Assembly (NCBI RefSeq): GCF_004402375.1
Contig: NZ_SOGJ01000034.1
Location: 185,415-249,414, forward strand
DNA length: 64,000 nt
Reading direction: 5' to 3'
Source of the DNA: Cryobacterium breve
Lineage (GTDB): Bacteria > Actinomycetota > Actinomycetes > Actinomycetales > Microbacteriaceae
The translations under genes and the position numbers were made by a program. The notes beneath the pieces were generated by a model. It saw only the letters and a list, made by a program, of their open reading frames with translations, was not told the DNA's origin and made no database searches. Positions within the stretch are counted from its first letter, which is position 1. Every line of letters starts with the position of its first letter. Of the stretch, positions 9,994 through 18,271 are shown piece after piece.

Positions 9994-12413
9994 GCGGGCG
10001 GGGTCGGCGCGGGAGCGGGGTGCGCCGCAACGGGATGACGGGCCGCGGCATCCGTCTGGAATGGCGTTTCATCGTCGGGAACACGATCGGGTTGCTCCTG
10101 GCGACCCTCACGGCCAGCGCGTCGCTCTGGCCGGTGTACCAGAGCCGTGAGTTCGTAGTCCTCGTCGGCGTGACGTTCGGGATGGGCGCGATCATCGCCA
10201 TTCTGGGTGCGCTCTTCCACTGGGCTGCGTGGCTGGTGGGGCTCGCGACCGTGGGCGTCTACCTGATCGCCGGTGTGCCGCTGGCGGTGCCCGGGCAGGC
10301 GGTGCGCGGCGTGCTGCCGTCCCTGAGCGGCTTCCTCGACCTGATCGCCGCGACGGCGTTGAGCTGGAAGCAGCTCGTGACCATCGTGCTGCCCGTCGGT
10401 TCCTATCAGGCGCTGCTCGTGCCGGCCTTCATCCTCGTGCTGCTCAGCACCGTGATCGGGCTCTCGGTGGCCCTCCGTGCCCGCGTCGGCGAATTCGGAA
10501 CCCTGGCCCCGGCGGCCCTGTTCGTGGCAGGGATCATCCTGGGGCCGACGGTCGCGGGCACCCCGATCGGAACCGGCCTCGGTCTTTTCGTCGTGCTTCT
10601 GTTCTGGCTGCTCTGGTTTCGCTGGATGCGCCGACGGTCGGTGGTGCGACTCTCTCTGCAACAATCGCGCCGCACCACGACTTCGTCCTCCGACCGGCAC
10701 ATCGCCGCCGCCCGCGGGCTGGTCAGCGCCGCCGTGATCGGGGCCATCGCCATCGCCGCCGGCACCGGTGCGGCGCTCCTGCTGCCGGTAGACGTGCCAC
10801 GGGATGTGCTGCGCGCTCGGGTGCAGCAACCCTTCGACCCCAGGGACTACCCGAGCCCACTGAGCGAATTCCGCGGGTATTTGCAGGCCGGGCAGTCGGA
10901 TGCCGTTCTGCTCGAGGTGGCCGGGTTGCCGAGTGGCGGCCGCCTGCGCCTGGCTACCCTGGACAGTTACGACGGGATCGTCTACTCGGTCGGCAGCGAC
11001 CGGGTGAGCAGCGCGTCCGGCTCGTTCACCCGGCTGCCGGACCGACTGGACCAATCCGCCGTCGACGGCGACAGGACCAGCCTGACGGTGACGGTTGCGG
11101 GCTACACGGGAGTCTGGGTGCCCGGTACGGGCCAACTCGAGCGGATCATATTCACCGGACCTACCCGGAGTGCGCGGTCCGATTCCTTCTATTACAACGA
11201 CAACAGTGGAACGGCAGCGGTGCTCACCGGTCTAGCCAGGGGCGACAGCTACCAAACCTCGGCCGTCGTCCCGAGGGCCCCCGACGGTTTGGCAGCCCTG
11301 CGGCCCGGCACCGCCGTGCTGCCCGAGCCGGCAGTGCTGCCCGAGGAACTCGAACAGGCACTCGCCCGCTACGTGCGAGCCGGCGACACACCCGGCGTGC
11401 AACTGCAGGCCATGCTCGACGGGCTGGCCACGGATGGCTACATCAGCCACGGTATCCTCCCGGATGAACCCGTGAGCAGGTCGGGGCACGGCGCCGACCG
11501 GATCAGCGAACTGTTCACCGACCAGCCCATGCTCGGCGACGCCGAACAATACGCCGTGGCTGCGGCCCTGATGGCACACCGGCTCGGCTTTCCGGCGCGG
11601 GTCGTTGTCGGGTTCGTCCCGCAGCCATCGCAGGCATCGGCGTCATCGGAGACGGCTCCCGGCGCCGGCAGCGTCTTGGTCGTCGGGTCCGACGTGTCGG
11701 CCTGGGTTGAGGTGCAGTCCACAGACGGCTGGGTCACGATCGATCCGAATCCGCCCGTGCGAGAGATCCCGGCCCAGGCGCCCGACGATCCGACCGTCGT
11801 CTCCCGGCCGCAAACGGTCGTGCCGCCGACCCTTCCGGACCCGCCGGAACTGCGCGACCTCGCGCCGCCTGAAAGCACCAGCGAAGACCCGCCGGCCCCG
11901 CCGAACCCGCTGCTGGCCTTCCTGTTCGCCGCCGCGGCAGTGGCCGGGTGGACTCTCCTCGGCCTCGGCATCGTCCTCTCACCCTTCCTGCTCATCATTG
12001 CGGCCAAGGCGCGACGGCGCCGGCTGCGTCGCAATCGGGCCGCGCCGCTCGACCGGATTCGGGGTGGCTGGCGCGAATTCTCGGATGCTGCCGTCGACTA
12101 TGGCATCGACGTCCCGGTGGGAGCCACCCGCACCGAACTTGCCGCGATGGTGCCCGGAGCGGCGCCCCGCATAGTCGCGACGGCCGTGGACCGGGCCGTG
12201 TTCTCGCCGGAACGGCCGGGCAACGCGCACGCAGACGAGCTGTGGAACGCCCTCACCGAGCTGCGCCGCTCGCTGGGCGCAGGGAAGCAGCGTTCGGTGC
12301 GGTTGCGGGCGCTCGTGTCGCTTCGCTCGCTGGGTCGGTACGCTGGGAGGGCATCCGTTCGACGGACGCTGCAACCGGGGAGCGGCCCGGGCCAGAGAGG
12401 AGTGCGCACGTGA
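9990..12413 (+). CDS. TgpA-like membrane protein with a degenerate transglutaminase core
   Basis: 807 residues. Several membrane segments occupy residues 1-270, an external region follows, then a transglutaminase-like core at about 510-590, one more membrane segment near 638-670 and a cytoplasmic tail. This is the TgpA/DUF3488 layout. The core aligns by eye with the family blocks GD-EQYA...GFPARVVVGF and AWVEV...IDPNP. However, the usual Cys before EQYA is Ala (GDAEQYA), the His before AWVEV is Ser (VSAWVEV), and only the Asp remains. It is therefore probably not an active transglutaminase. Both of its ends overlap neighbouring genes, and it belongs with MoxR and DUF58. Confidence 0.85.
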   Translation: MSGRGRRGSGVRRNGMTGRGIRLEWRFIVGNTIGLLLATLTASASLWPVYQSREFVVLVGVTFGMGAIIAILGALFHWAAWLVGLATVGVYLIAGVPLAVPGQAVRGVLPSLSGFLDLIAATALSWKQLVTIVLPVGSYQALLVPAFILVLLSTVIGLSVALRARVGEFGTLAPAALFVAGIILGPTVAGTPIGTGLGLFVVLLFWLLWFRWMRRRSVVRLSLQQSRRTTTSSSDRHIAAARGLVSAAVIGAIAIAAGTGAALLLPVDVPRDVLRARVQQPFDPRDYPSPLSEFRGYLQAGQSDAVLLEVAGLPSGGRLRLATLDSYDGIVYSVGSDRVSSASGSFTRLPDRLDQSAVDGDRTSLTVTVAGYTGVWVPGTGQLERIIFTGPTRSARSDSFYYNDNSGTAAVLTGLARGDSYQTSAVVPRAPDGLAALRPGTAVLPEPAVLPEELEQALARYVRAGDTPGVQLQAMLDGLATDGYISHGILPDEPVSRSGHGADRISELFTDQPMLGDAEQYAVAAALMAHRLGFPARVVVGFVPQPSQASASSETAPGAGSVLVVGSDVSAWVEVQSTDGWVTIDPNPPVREIPAQAPDDPTVVSRPQTVVPPTLPDPPELRDLAPPESTSEDPPAPPNPLLAFLFAAAAVAGWTLLGLGIVLSPFLLIIAAKARRRRLRRNRAAPLDRIRGGWREFSDAAVDYGIDVPVGATRTELAAMVPGAAPRIVATAVDRAVFSPERPGNAHADELWNALTELRRSLGAGKQRSVRLRALVSLRSLGRYAGRASVRRTLQPGSGPGQRGVRT

Positions 12414-13141
12414 ATTGCCTGATCTGCGGGGCGCAGCTTCCCGCCGGCGCCATGTTCTGCGGCGAATGCGGCAGCTCGAGCACGGCAACGCCACAAACCA
12501 GAAAACGTCCGGATCCTCGGCCCAATGACACCACGGCAATCCAGCCTCTGCCACGCCAGCGAACCGTGATCTCGGTTCCGATCTGGGAGGACTGGCAGAC
12601 CGAGATCGCACCGGTCGCGGCGCCTGCCCCCGTGCCGGTTGCCGTGCCTGCTGCTGTGCCGGTTGCCGCGCCTGCCGCCGTGCCGGTTGCCGTGCCTGAC
12701 GCGGCGCCTGCCCCCGCACCGGTCGCGGCGCCTGCCCCCGTGCCTGCCGCGGCGCCTGATCGGCCTCCCGTTGTGCCTCCCGCATCCGTGCCCGTCGTTT
12801 CGGCGCCGGCGACCGCCTCACTCTTCGTGCTCCAGTTCAGCACGGGGGAGACGGTGTCCGCGTACGGCACCGGCCTGATCGGCCGTCGGCCGCTGCCCCA
12901 ACCGGCCGAACACGTCGACATCCTGGTGCAGATCAACGACCTCGGCCGGTCCGTGTCGAAGAGTCACCTCGAATTCGGCCAACACGATGGCGAGTTCTGG
13001 GTCAGTGATCGATTCTCGGGCAACGGCACCATCATCCGTCGCCTGAATGCCGCTTCCGTGCGCTGCGAACCGGGTCGACGCTACCTGGTGCCGCGCGGTT
13101 CCCGCGTCGAGATCGCGGACCAGTTCTTCATCCTCAATTAA
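12410..13141 (+). CDS. Zinc-ribbon and FHA-domain protein
   Basis: 243 residues from the GTG that overlaps the previous stop, with a GAGAGGAG ribosome site upstream. The N-terminus has four cysteines (CLICG...CGECG), a zinc ribbon. A Pro/Ala/Val-rich linker at about 70-125 is built of repeated PVAAP/PVPVAVP units. The C-terminal 95 residues form an FHA domain (GLIGRRP, VSKSHLEF, DRFSGNGT), which binds phosphothreonine. In this operon it is the likely reader of the kinase's products and a docking platform for the FtsK-type ATPase. Longer in-frame upstream codons exist inside the preceding gene but do not code for recognisable protein. Confidence 0.88.
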   Translation: MNCLICGAQLPAGAMFCGECGSSSTATPQTRKRPDPRPNDTTAIQPLPRQRTVISVPIWEDWQTEIAPVAAPAPVPVAVPAAVPVAAPAAVPVAVPDAAPAPAPVAAPAPVPAAAPDRPPVVPPASVPVVSAPATASLFVLQFSTGETVSAYGTGLIGRRPLPQPAEHVDILVQINDLGRSVSKSHLEFGQHDGEFWVSDRFSGNGTIIRRLNAASVRCEPGRRYLVPRGSRVEIADQFFILN

Positions 13142-13143
13142 GG

Positions 13144-13160
13144 CGCCTCTCCCGGAGGCG
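13144..13160 (+). terminator. Hairpin after the FHA gene
   Basis: CGCCTC, a 5-base loop and GAGGCG form a 6-bp stem beginning 3 nt past the stop. No T-tract follows, so it is a weak terminator at best. Confidence 0.4.
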
Positions 13161-13176
13161 TTCCGGCTCTGAGGTC

Positions 13177-13217
13177 CCGCAGGGGTGCCTCCGCTGTGGG
13201 CGGCGGCACCCTTGCGG
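13177..13217 (+). terminator. Second, longer hairpin after the FHA gene
   Basis: CCGCAGGGGTGCC (13177-13189) pairs with GGCACCCTTGCGG (13205-13217), giving 13 pairs with one mismatch. Together with the hairpin just before it, this suggests transcription is reduced between the FHA gene and the ftsK-like gene. Confidence 0.5.
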
Positions 13218-13223
13218 GTGGTG

Positions 13224-13332
13224 TGTGGCCAACTCAGGAGATCCGTCTGACTACTCCGGATATCCGCAGAGGTTCCGCACTGGTCCGCACGGGTTGATGA
13301 GTGATGGTGACGGATGTCCTGAGTTGGCCACA
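13224..13332. repeat. Inverted-repeat element, family A, copy 1
   Basis: Two 23-nt arms (13224-13246 and 13310-13332) are reverse complements with one mismatch. The core of the left arm is GGCCAACTCAGGAGAT. About 63 nt lie between the arms. A second element with nearly the same arm occurs at 25911-26016. The unrelated loops suggest the arms are the conserved part. Confidence 0.75.
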
Positions 13333-13461
13333 TGCGCGGAAGCTGCGCGGCGCGGCGCTGCCTCACAAGCGGCGGCCCTCCCCAGCCCGGCCGGCGGCCG
13401 CCCCGGCACGGATGCACGTCCGTCACGTTCAGCAGCACGCCCGAACTGGTCTGCTGGTGCG

Positions 13462-16400
13462 GTGATCCGAGCCGACGTCCCGCTGACCCTTCCCGTTCGC
13501 CCCGCCGACCCACCCAGGCCCCGGTTCCCGCTGGTCGCCAGCCTGGCCCCGCTGGCCGCTGCGGGGGTGATCTGGCTGATCACGGGCTCGGCATTCGTGC
13601 TGATTTTCGCGGTTCTCGGCCCGGTCATCGCCATGGCCGGCATGGTCGACTCCCGCCGAACGGGTCGTCGCTCCCGGCGTGCTGCGGAAGCCTCCGAGAA
13701 GCAGGACCTCGGCGCGCTGCGGGCGGAGGTCACCCTGCGCCACGAGCAGTTGCGCCGCCTGCGCTGGCAGCGCACCCCGTCGGCCAACGACATCGTGAGG
13801 GCCCCGCACGCTTCCCTGCGGGGGGCCGACGCAGGCTCGCGTGTCGGGGCGGGTGGCAGCATCGAGGTGAGCCTGGGATCCGGAGCGGTGCCCAGCGGGC
13901 TGCGGCTCGATGGTGGTTCCGGTCCCGACGACCACCGTGCCCTGCGCGACTGGGCCGCCACGCTCTCCGATGCTCCCATCGGCGCGGATGCTGGTGGCGG
14001 CATCGGCATTGTGGGGCCGCTCGCGATCGGGCGGGCTCTCGCCCGCGGGCTGCTGGTTCAGCTGGCCTGCGCCCTCCCACCCGACCAGGTCACCCTGTGC
14101 GTGCCCGGCAGCGGGTGGGCGTGGGCAGCCGGCTTGCCGCACGACGCGGGCCCAAATTCGGCGCTCCGGGTGGTGGTGTACGAGGCATCGAACGTGGGGG
14201 AGACCCCGGGGACGGCAGGGAATGGAGGAGGAGGAGGAGGAGGAGGAGGGTTAGGGGAGGCGCTGGTTGTGGCCCTTGCCCGGTCACTCGACGAACTCCC
14301 CTGGGGCTGCGACACCATCGTGCGCGTGCAGGGGCCGTCCCGGGCCGAAGTTCTGCGCTCCGGCGAACACGCCTGGGGAACAACATTCCGACCCGAGCTG
14401 ATCACCGAGGCGCAGGCGCTGTGGGTCGCCGGCGAGCTCTCTGCCCGGGCAGGGACGGCCGGACTGGTGCGGACCCGGCGGTCGATCCCCGCATCCGTTT
14501 CTCTGGGCGAGTTGTCGGGGCACCTGGCTGGCGGCGGGCCGCGGTACCGGCGCTCCGCCGGGGTGAGCCTGAACTGCGTGATCGGTGTTGGCGAGCGGGG
14601 GGAGGTCTCGTTGGACTTGGTGGCTGCCGGGCCGCACGCTGTGATCGGTGGAACGACCGGGAGCGGCAAGAGCGAGCTGCTCGTGACGTGGGTGGCGGCG
14701 ATGGCGGCCGCGGCGGGGCCCGCCGAAGTGACGTTCCTGTTGGTCGACTTCAAGGGCGGCGCCGCGTTCGCCCCGCTCCGCTCCCTGCCGCACTGCGTTG
14801 GGCTGATCACCGATCTGGACGGGCGCCAGGCGGCCCGCGCGCTGGACAGCCTGGCAGCCGAACTCACCTATCGCGAGCGAGTACTGCGCCAGGCCGGTGC
14901 GCGCGACATCGTCGATCTGGCGGTGCAGAATCTGGAGCGGACTCTGCCACGGCTCGTCATCGTAGTCGACGAATTCGCCACCATGCTCACGGCCTTCCCC
15001 GAGCTGCACGCTCTGTTCGTCGACGTGGCCGCGCGCGGCCGGTCCTTGGGGGTGCATCTCATCCTCTGCACGCAACGCCCCACGGGCGTCGTGCGCGACG
15101 CCCTGCTCGCCAACTGCACGCTGCGGTTGTCGCTGCGGGTGAACAACCGCGCCGACAGCGTCGCTGTTCTGGGCACGGATGCCGCGGCGGCCCTGTCCGC
15201 GGAGGAGCCCGGCCGGTGTCTGATCGCCGCGTCGTCCTCGGTGCCGTTGCTCTGCCAGGTGGCCACAACCTCGGTGCCCGAGATCCGCGCCGTGGCCGAA
15301 CGGCACGGCAGCGACCCGGCCCTCCGGCGCCCCTGGCTCGACCCGCTGCCCGCCGGTGTGACCAGGGACGGTCTGCTCGCCCTGGTCGCGTCCGGCACAG
15401 CGGTCGACGAGACGACCGCCACTGCCGTGGACGCTGCTGCCGTGGACGCCACCGCGGTGAATGCTACGCGGGCCTCAGGGTCAGGGTCAGGGTCAGGGTC
15501 CCGCCGGGGGACCGACAGTGGCCCTGGGTGCCTCCTCGGGCTGCTCGACGAACCGGAATTGCAGCGCTACCGCGTGGCCCGGTACGCACCCGGCACCGAC
15601 GGGAGCCTGCTCGTGATCGGCGGGGGACGGTCGGGCAAGAGCTCGGTCCTGGACTCGATCGCGGCCCAGTACGCATCCGTCGGCACGGTCGACCGTCCGG
15701 GCGGCGATATCGAATCCGTTTGGGACGCCCTCGTCGAGGCGCGCCATCGCCTCGAGGCCGGCGGGTCCCCGGCCACCCGACTGCTGATGCTCGACGACTT
15801 CGATTCTGTGCACGCCCGCTGGGACCAGGAATACCGTCCGGCGGCCCTTGAGCTGCTGGCCGGACTGCTGCGGGACGGCGCGGAGGCAGGCCTGCGCATC
15901 GTCGTCGCCGCGCAGCGCCTCACGGGATCGCTGCAGGCGCTGTCTGCGCTGTGCCACAGCCGCCTGGTGCTCCGCCTGCCCGATCTGACCGAGCATGTCG
16001 CGGTCGGGGGCGTGGCTGCGCTGTTCGACCCTCGTCTCCCCCCGGGCGGGGGCAGCTGGCAGGGTCACCGCATCCAGCTCCTCCAACCAGACCGGCACGA
16101 GCCGAAGCCTGAAGCCCTGCTGCGCCCTGGCCCGGCGGGCCTGGATCCTGCGACGTTCCTCGGCCGGCCGGGCCGCACCCTGCTCGTCGTGTCGGGAGCC
16201 CCGGCCCGGGCGGCCGCGTCGATCGGGGCGGTGCCCGGCATGCGGGTCGTCGACCTCGCTGCGGTGTACCCGGCGGCGGCGACCGCGGCGGGGGTACTGC
16301 CCGATGGTGCGCCGCTCAGGCTGGCCGAGGCGGAGACGGCCACCGTCTTCGTTGGCGACGTGGACGCGTGGCAGGCGCAGTGGTCCCTACTGGGCGCCCT

Positions 16401-16590
16401 GCGGCGGAACGCCGACCTCGTGTTCGACGGGTGCAGCCTGGCCGACTACCGGGCGATCAGTCGTCGCCGGGACCTGCCGCCGCCGCTGGCACCGGGCCGA
16501 GGCCGGGTGTGGGTGCTGCAGCCCGACGGAACCGTGCAGCGGTCCACGCTGCGTCCGCCAAGGCTGGGGCCGGGGCGGACGTCCCATTGA
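13462..16590 (+). CDS. FtsK/SpoIIIE-type (EccC-like) ATPase
   Basis: About 1042 residues from GTG 13462. Two membrane segments come first (about 25-65), then a first ATPase domain with Walker A GGTTGSGKSE (about 396-405) and VDFKGG (about 427), then a second with GGGRSGKSS (about 719) and LLMLDDFD (about 773), and a third, degenerate C-terminal region. This is the layout of the EccC/YukA ATPases of type VII secretion. Gly linkers made of simple repeats separate the domains. The start is uncertain: the frame stays open back to 13225, but that stretch overlaps the inverted-repeat element and lacks recognisable protein. No WXG100 substrate, EccB or EccD is seen in the window. Confidence 0.85.
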   Translation: MIRADVPLTLPVRPADPPRPRFPLVASLAPLAAAGVIWLITGSAFVLIFAVLGPVIAMAGMVDSRRTGRRSRRAAEASEKQDLGALRAEVTLRHEQLRRLRWQRTPSANDIVRAPHASLRGADAGSRVGAGGSIEVSLGSGAVPSGLRLDGGSGPDDHRALRDWAATLSDAPIGADAGGGIGIVGPLAIGRALARGLLVQLACALPPDQVTLCVPGSGWAWAAGLPHDAGPNSALRVVVYEASNVGETPGTAGNGGGGGGGGGLGEALVVALARSLDELPWGCDTIVRVQGPSRAEVLRSGEHAWGTTFRPELITEAQALWVAGELSARAGTAGLVRTRRSIPASVSLGELSGHLAGGGPRYRRSAGVSLNCVIGVGERGEVSLDLVAAGPHAVIGGTTGSGKSELLVTWVAAMAAAAGPAEVTFLLVDFKGGAAFAPLRSLPHCVGLITDLDGRQAARALDSLAAELTYRERVLRQAGARDIVDLAVQNLERTLPRLVIVVDEFATMLTAFPELHALFVDVAARGRSLGVHLILCTQRPTGVVRDALLANCTLRLSLRVNNRADSVAVLGTDAAAALSAEEPGRCLIAASSSVPLLCQVATTSVPEIRAVAERHGSDPALRRPWLDPLPAGVTRDGLLALVASGTAVDETTATAVDAAAVDATAVNATRASGSGSGSGSRRGTDSGPGCLLGLLDEPELQRYRVARYAPGTDGSLLVIGGGRSGKSSVLDSIAAQYASVGTVDRPGGDIESVWDALVEARHRLEAGGSPATRLLMLDDFDSVHARWDQEYRPAALELLAGLLRDGAEAGLRIVVAAQRLTGSLQALSALCHSRLVLRLPDLTEHVAVGGVAALFDPRLPPGGGSWQGHRIQLLQPDRHEPKPEALLRPGPAGLDPATFLGRPGRTLLVVSGAPARAAASIGAVPGMRVVDLAAVYPAAATAAGVLPDGAPLRLAEAETATVFVGDVDAWQAQWSLLGALRRNADLVFDGCSLADYRAISRRRDLPPPLAPGRGRVWVLQPDGTVQRSTLRPPRLGPGRTSH
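14224..14250 (+). repeat. (GGA)8 tract inside the ftsK-like gene
   Basis: Eight perfect GGA units followed by GGG, in frame, encode nine glycines. Slippage would change the linker length without shifting the frame. Confidence 0.9.
15475..15498 (+). repeat. (TCAGGG)4 tract inside the ftsK-like gene
   Basis: Four perfect hexamers encode a Ser-Gly linker just before the second P-loop domain. It is in frame, so unit gain or loss would only lengthen or shorten the linker. Confidence 0.9.
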
Positions 16591-16594
16591 CTAG

Positions 16595-16840
16595 CTTCAG
16601 GCCAAGTCGCCCACCACTTCGCAGCGCATCCTTCCAGCCTCGGTTCGCGATCAGCCGGACGTAGGGCAGTGTCGCAGTCGTGAGCGCATAGGTGCTCGTG
16701 GTCGGCACGGCACCGGGCATATTGGCGACGCAGTGGAACAGTGCCTGGTGCATCGTGAATGTCGGATCAGCGTGCGTCGTCGGAAGGGAGCCGGCGAAGC
16801 ATCCGCCGTGGTCCACGGCGATATCCACGAGGACGCGGCG
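16595..16840 (-). pseudogene. ald: Alanine dehydrogenase remnant (C-terminal part)
   Basis: On the minus strand the frame reads VLVDIAVDHGGCFAGS, then TTHADPTF and VANMPGAVPTTSTYALTTAT, then LPYV. These are the characteristic C-terminal blocks of alanine dehydrogenase. The N-terminal two thirds, including the catalytic region, are absent: the frame meets a TAA at 16868-16870. The normal C-terminal end is lost where the ftsK-like gene begins to overlap (about 16600). It is therefore a decayed fragment squeezed between the ftsK-like gene and the transporter leader. Confidence 0.8.
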
Positions 16841-17057
16841 ATGGACCGCGTTATCCTGTGCGAAATCTTACCGTCGCCCTACGGCTCTTTTCGGATGAAA
16901 ATATCGCCGATGGGTACTGATTTCGTGCGTGAGATGAGCTGAAATTAACGATTCAGTCACTCTTGGGTGCGCCGGAGGCGGTCCTGTGCGAGTATCAACC
17001 AACTCGCTATGCAAGCTGTGAGAGCTCACCCGCTGAGAAGTGCAAGGAGACCCGACC
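16841..17057 (+). other. Leader of the polyamine-type transporter operon
   Basis: About 215 nt without a gene, including a locally AT-richer stretch near 16895-16950. A ribosome site AAGGAG lies at 17044-17049, 8 nt before the first start. I see no convincing -35/-10 pair. Confidence 0.5.
17018..17029. promoter_or_regulatory. Possible operator in the transporter leader
   Basis: GTGAG and CTCAC with a 2-nt centre form a short dyad 29 nt before the first start codon. It may be a regulator site. Short dyads arise by chance, so confidence is low. Confidence 0.25.
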
Positions 17058-18269
17058 ATGAAGCCCAGGCCGTTGCCCGCCGATCCCATGATTGCTCAGC
17101 TCGTGCGCCAGGCTCGGGCGACGACGATGGGGCGCCGCACGCTGCTCGCGGGAGCCGGTGGCGGGGCCGCGGCACTAGCGCTCGCCGCGTGCTCGACCGG
17201 TGGGGCAGCCAAGCCCACCGCCGCTCCCGACAAGTCCGACAGCAGCAAGCTCGTGCGCTGGGACAACTGGGCGCTCTACATCGACGTCGACGACGCCGGA
17301 GGCTACCCCACCCTGGATGCGTTCACGGCCGAGACCGGTATCAAGGTCGAGTACACCGAGGCTGTCGACGACAACAACACCTACTACGGCAAGGTGAAAG
17401 ACCAGCTCGCTCTCGGCCAGGACATCGGCGCCGACACCGTCTGCCTGACCGACTGGATGGTCGGCCGATGGATCCGGTTCGGCTACACCCAGGAACTGGA
17501 CCACGCCAACATCCCCAACCTCAAGAATCTTCTGCCGTCCCTGAAAGACGTGGGCTTCGACCCCGGACGCACCATGAGCGTGCCGTGGCAGGGCGGGTTC
17601 GCCGGCATCTGCTGGAACAAGGAGAAGCTGCCGAACGGCCTCGCGTCGGTCGAAGACCTGTGGAGCCCCGACCTCAAGGGTCGGGTCGGCGTACTGTCCG
17701 AGATGCGCGACACCATGGGTCTGATCATGTCCGACATGGGTGTCGACATCGCTGGCGATTGGGGCGACGATGAGTTCTTCGCCGCGATCGACGTTCTGGA
17801 GAAGCAGGTTTCCGACGGTCAGGTGCGCAACATCAAGGGCAACGCCTATAAGGAAGACCTCATCAATGAGGACACCCTCGCCGCGATCGTCTGGTCGGGC
17901 GACATCGTGCAGCTCAACGCCGAGAACGGCGACAAGTGGGAATTCGTGGTCCCTGACAAGGGCGGCACTTTGTGGAACGACAACTTCCTGGTTCCGATCG
18001 GCGCCCCGCATAAGGCGAATGTCGAGAAGCTCATCGACTACTACTACGACCCGGCCGTCGCCGCGGAGGTCGCCGCCTACGTGAACTACATCACTCCCGT
18101 CGCCGGGGCCAAGGAATCCGCCATGGCGATCGACCCTGAGCTCGCCAACAACCAGCTGATCTTCCCGGACGACGCGACCCTGGCCAAGGCGCGGGTCTTC
18201 CGCACCCTGACCGGCGCGGAAGAGCAGAAGTACGACGCCGCGTTCCAGGGAATCCTGCTGGGCTCGTAG
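17058..18269 (+). CDS. potD: Polyamine-type ABC transporter substrate-binding lipoprotein
   Basis: 403 residues. The N-terminus has a twin-arginine motif (GRRTLLAG) and a lipobox (LAAC, Cys at about 45), so it is exported, probably folded, and lipid-anchored. The body matches the PotD/PotF-type spermidine/putrescine binding family (VRWDNWALYID start, WQGGFAGICWNK, ITPVAGAKE end). ATG 17058 is chosen because AAGGAG lies 8 nt upstream. It is followed within 2 nt by the ATPase and then by two permeases. Delivery of putrescine or a related polyamine is likely. GABA-type substrates are possible given the gabT genes nearby. Confidence 0.85.
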   Translation: MKPRPLPADPMIAQLVRQARATTMGRRTLLAGAGGGAAALALAACSTGGAAKPTAAPDKSDSSKLVRWDNWALYIDVDDAGGYPTLDAFTAETGIKVEYTEAVDDNNTYYGKVKDQLALGQDIGADTVCLTDWMVGRWIRFGYTQELDHANIPNLKNLLPSLKDVGFDPGRTMSVPWQGGFAGICWNKEKLPNGLASVEDLWSPDLKGRVGVLSEMRDTMGLIMSDMGVDIAGDWGDDEFFAAIDVLEKQVSDGQVRNIKGNAYKEDLINEDTLAAIVWSGDIVQLNAENGDKWEFVVPDKGGTLWNDNFLVPIGAPHKANVEKLIDYYYDPAVAAEVAAYVNYITPVAGAKESAMAIDPELANNQLIFPDDATLAKARVFRTLTGAEEQKYDAAFQGILLGS

Positions 18270-18271
18270 GC

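Noticed and set aside
13225..13461. N-terminal extension of the FtsK-like protein
   Set aside because: It overlaps the family A element and does not resemble a protein. GTG 13462 precedes the membrane segments.
1..16590. A classic ESX (type VII) locus
   Set aside because: No WXG100 pair, EccB, EccD, EccE or MycP is visible in the window. Only the ATPase is EccC-like.
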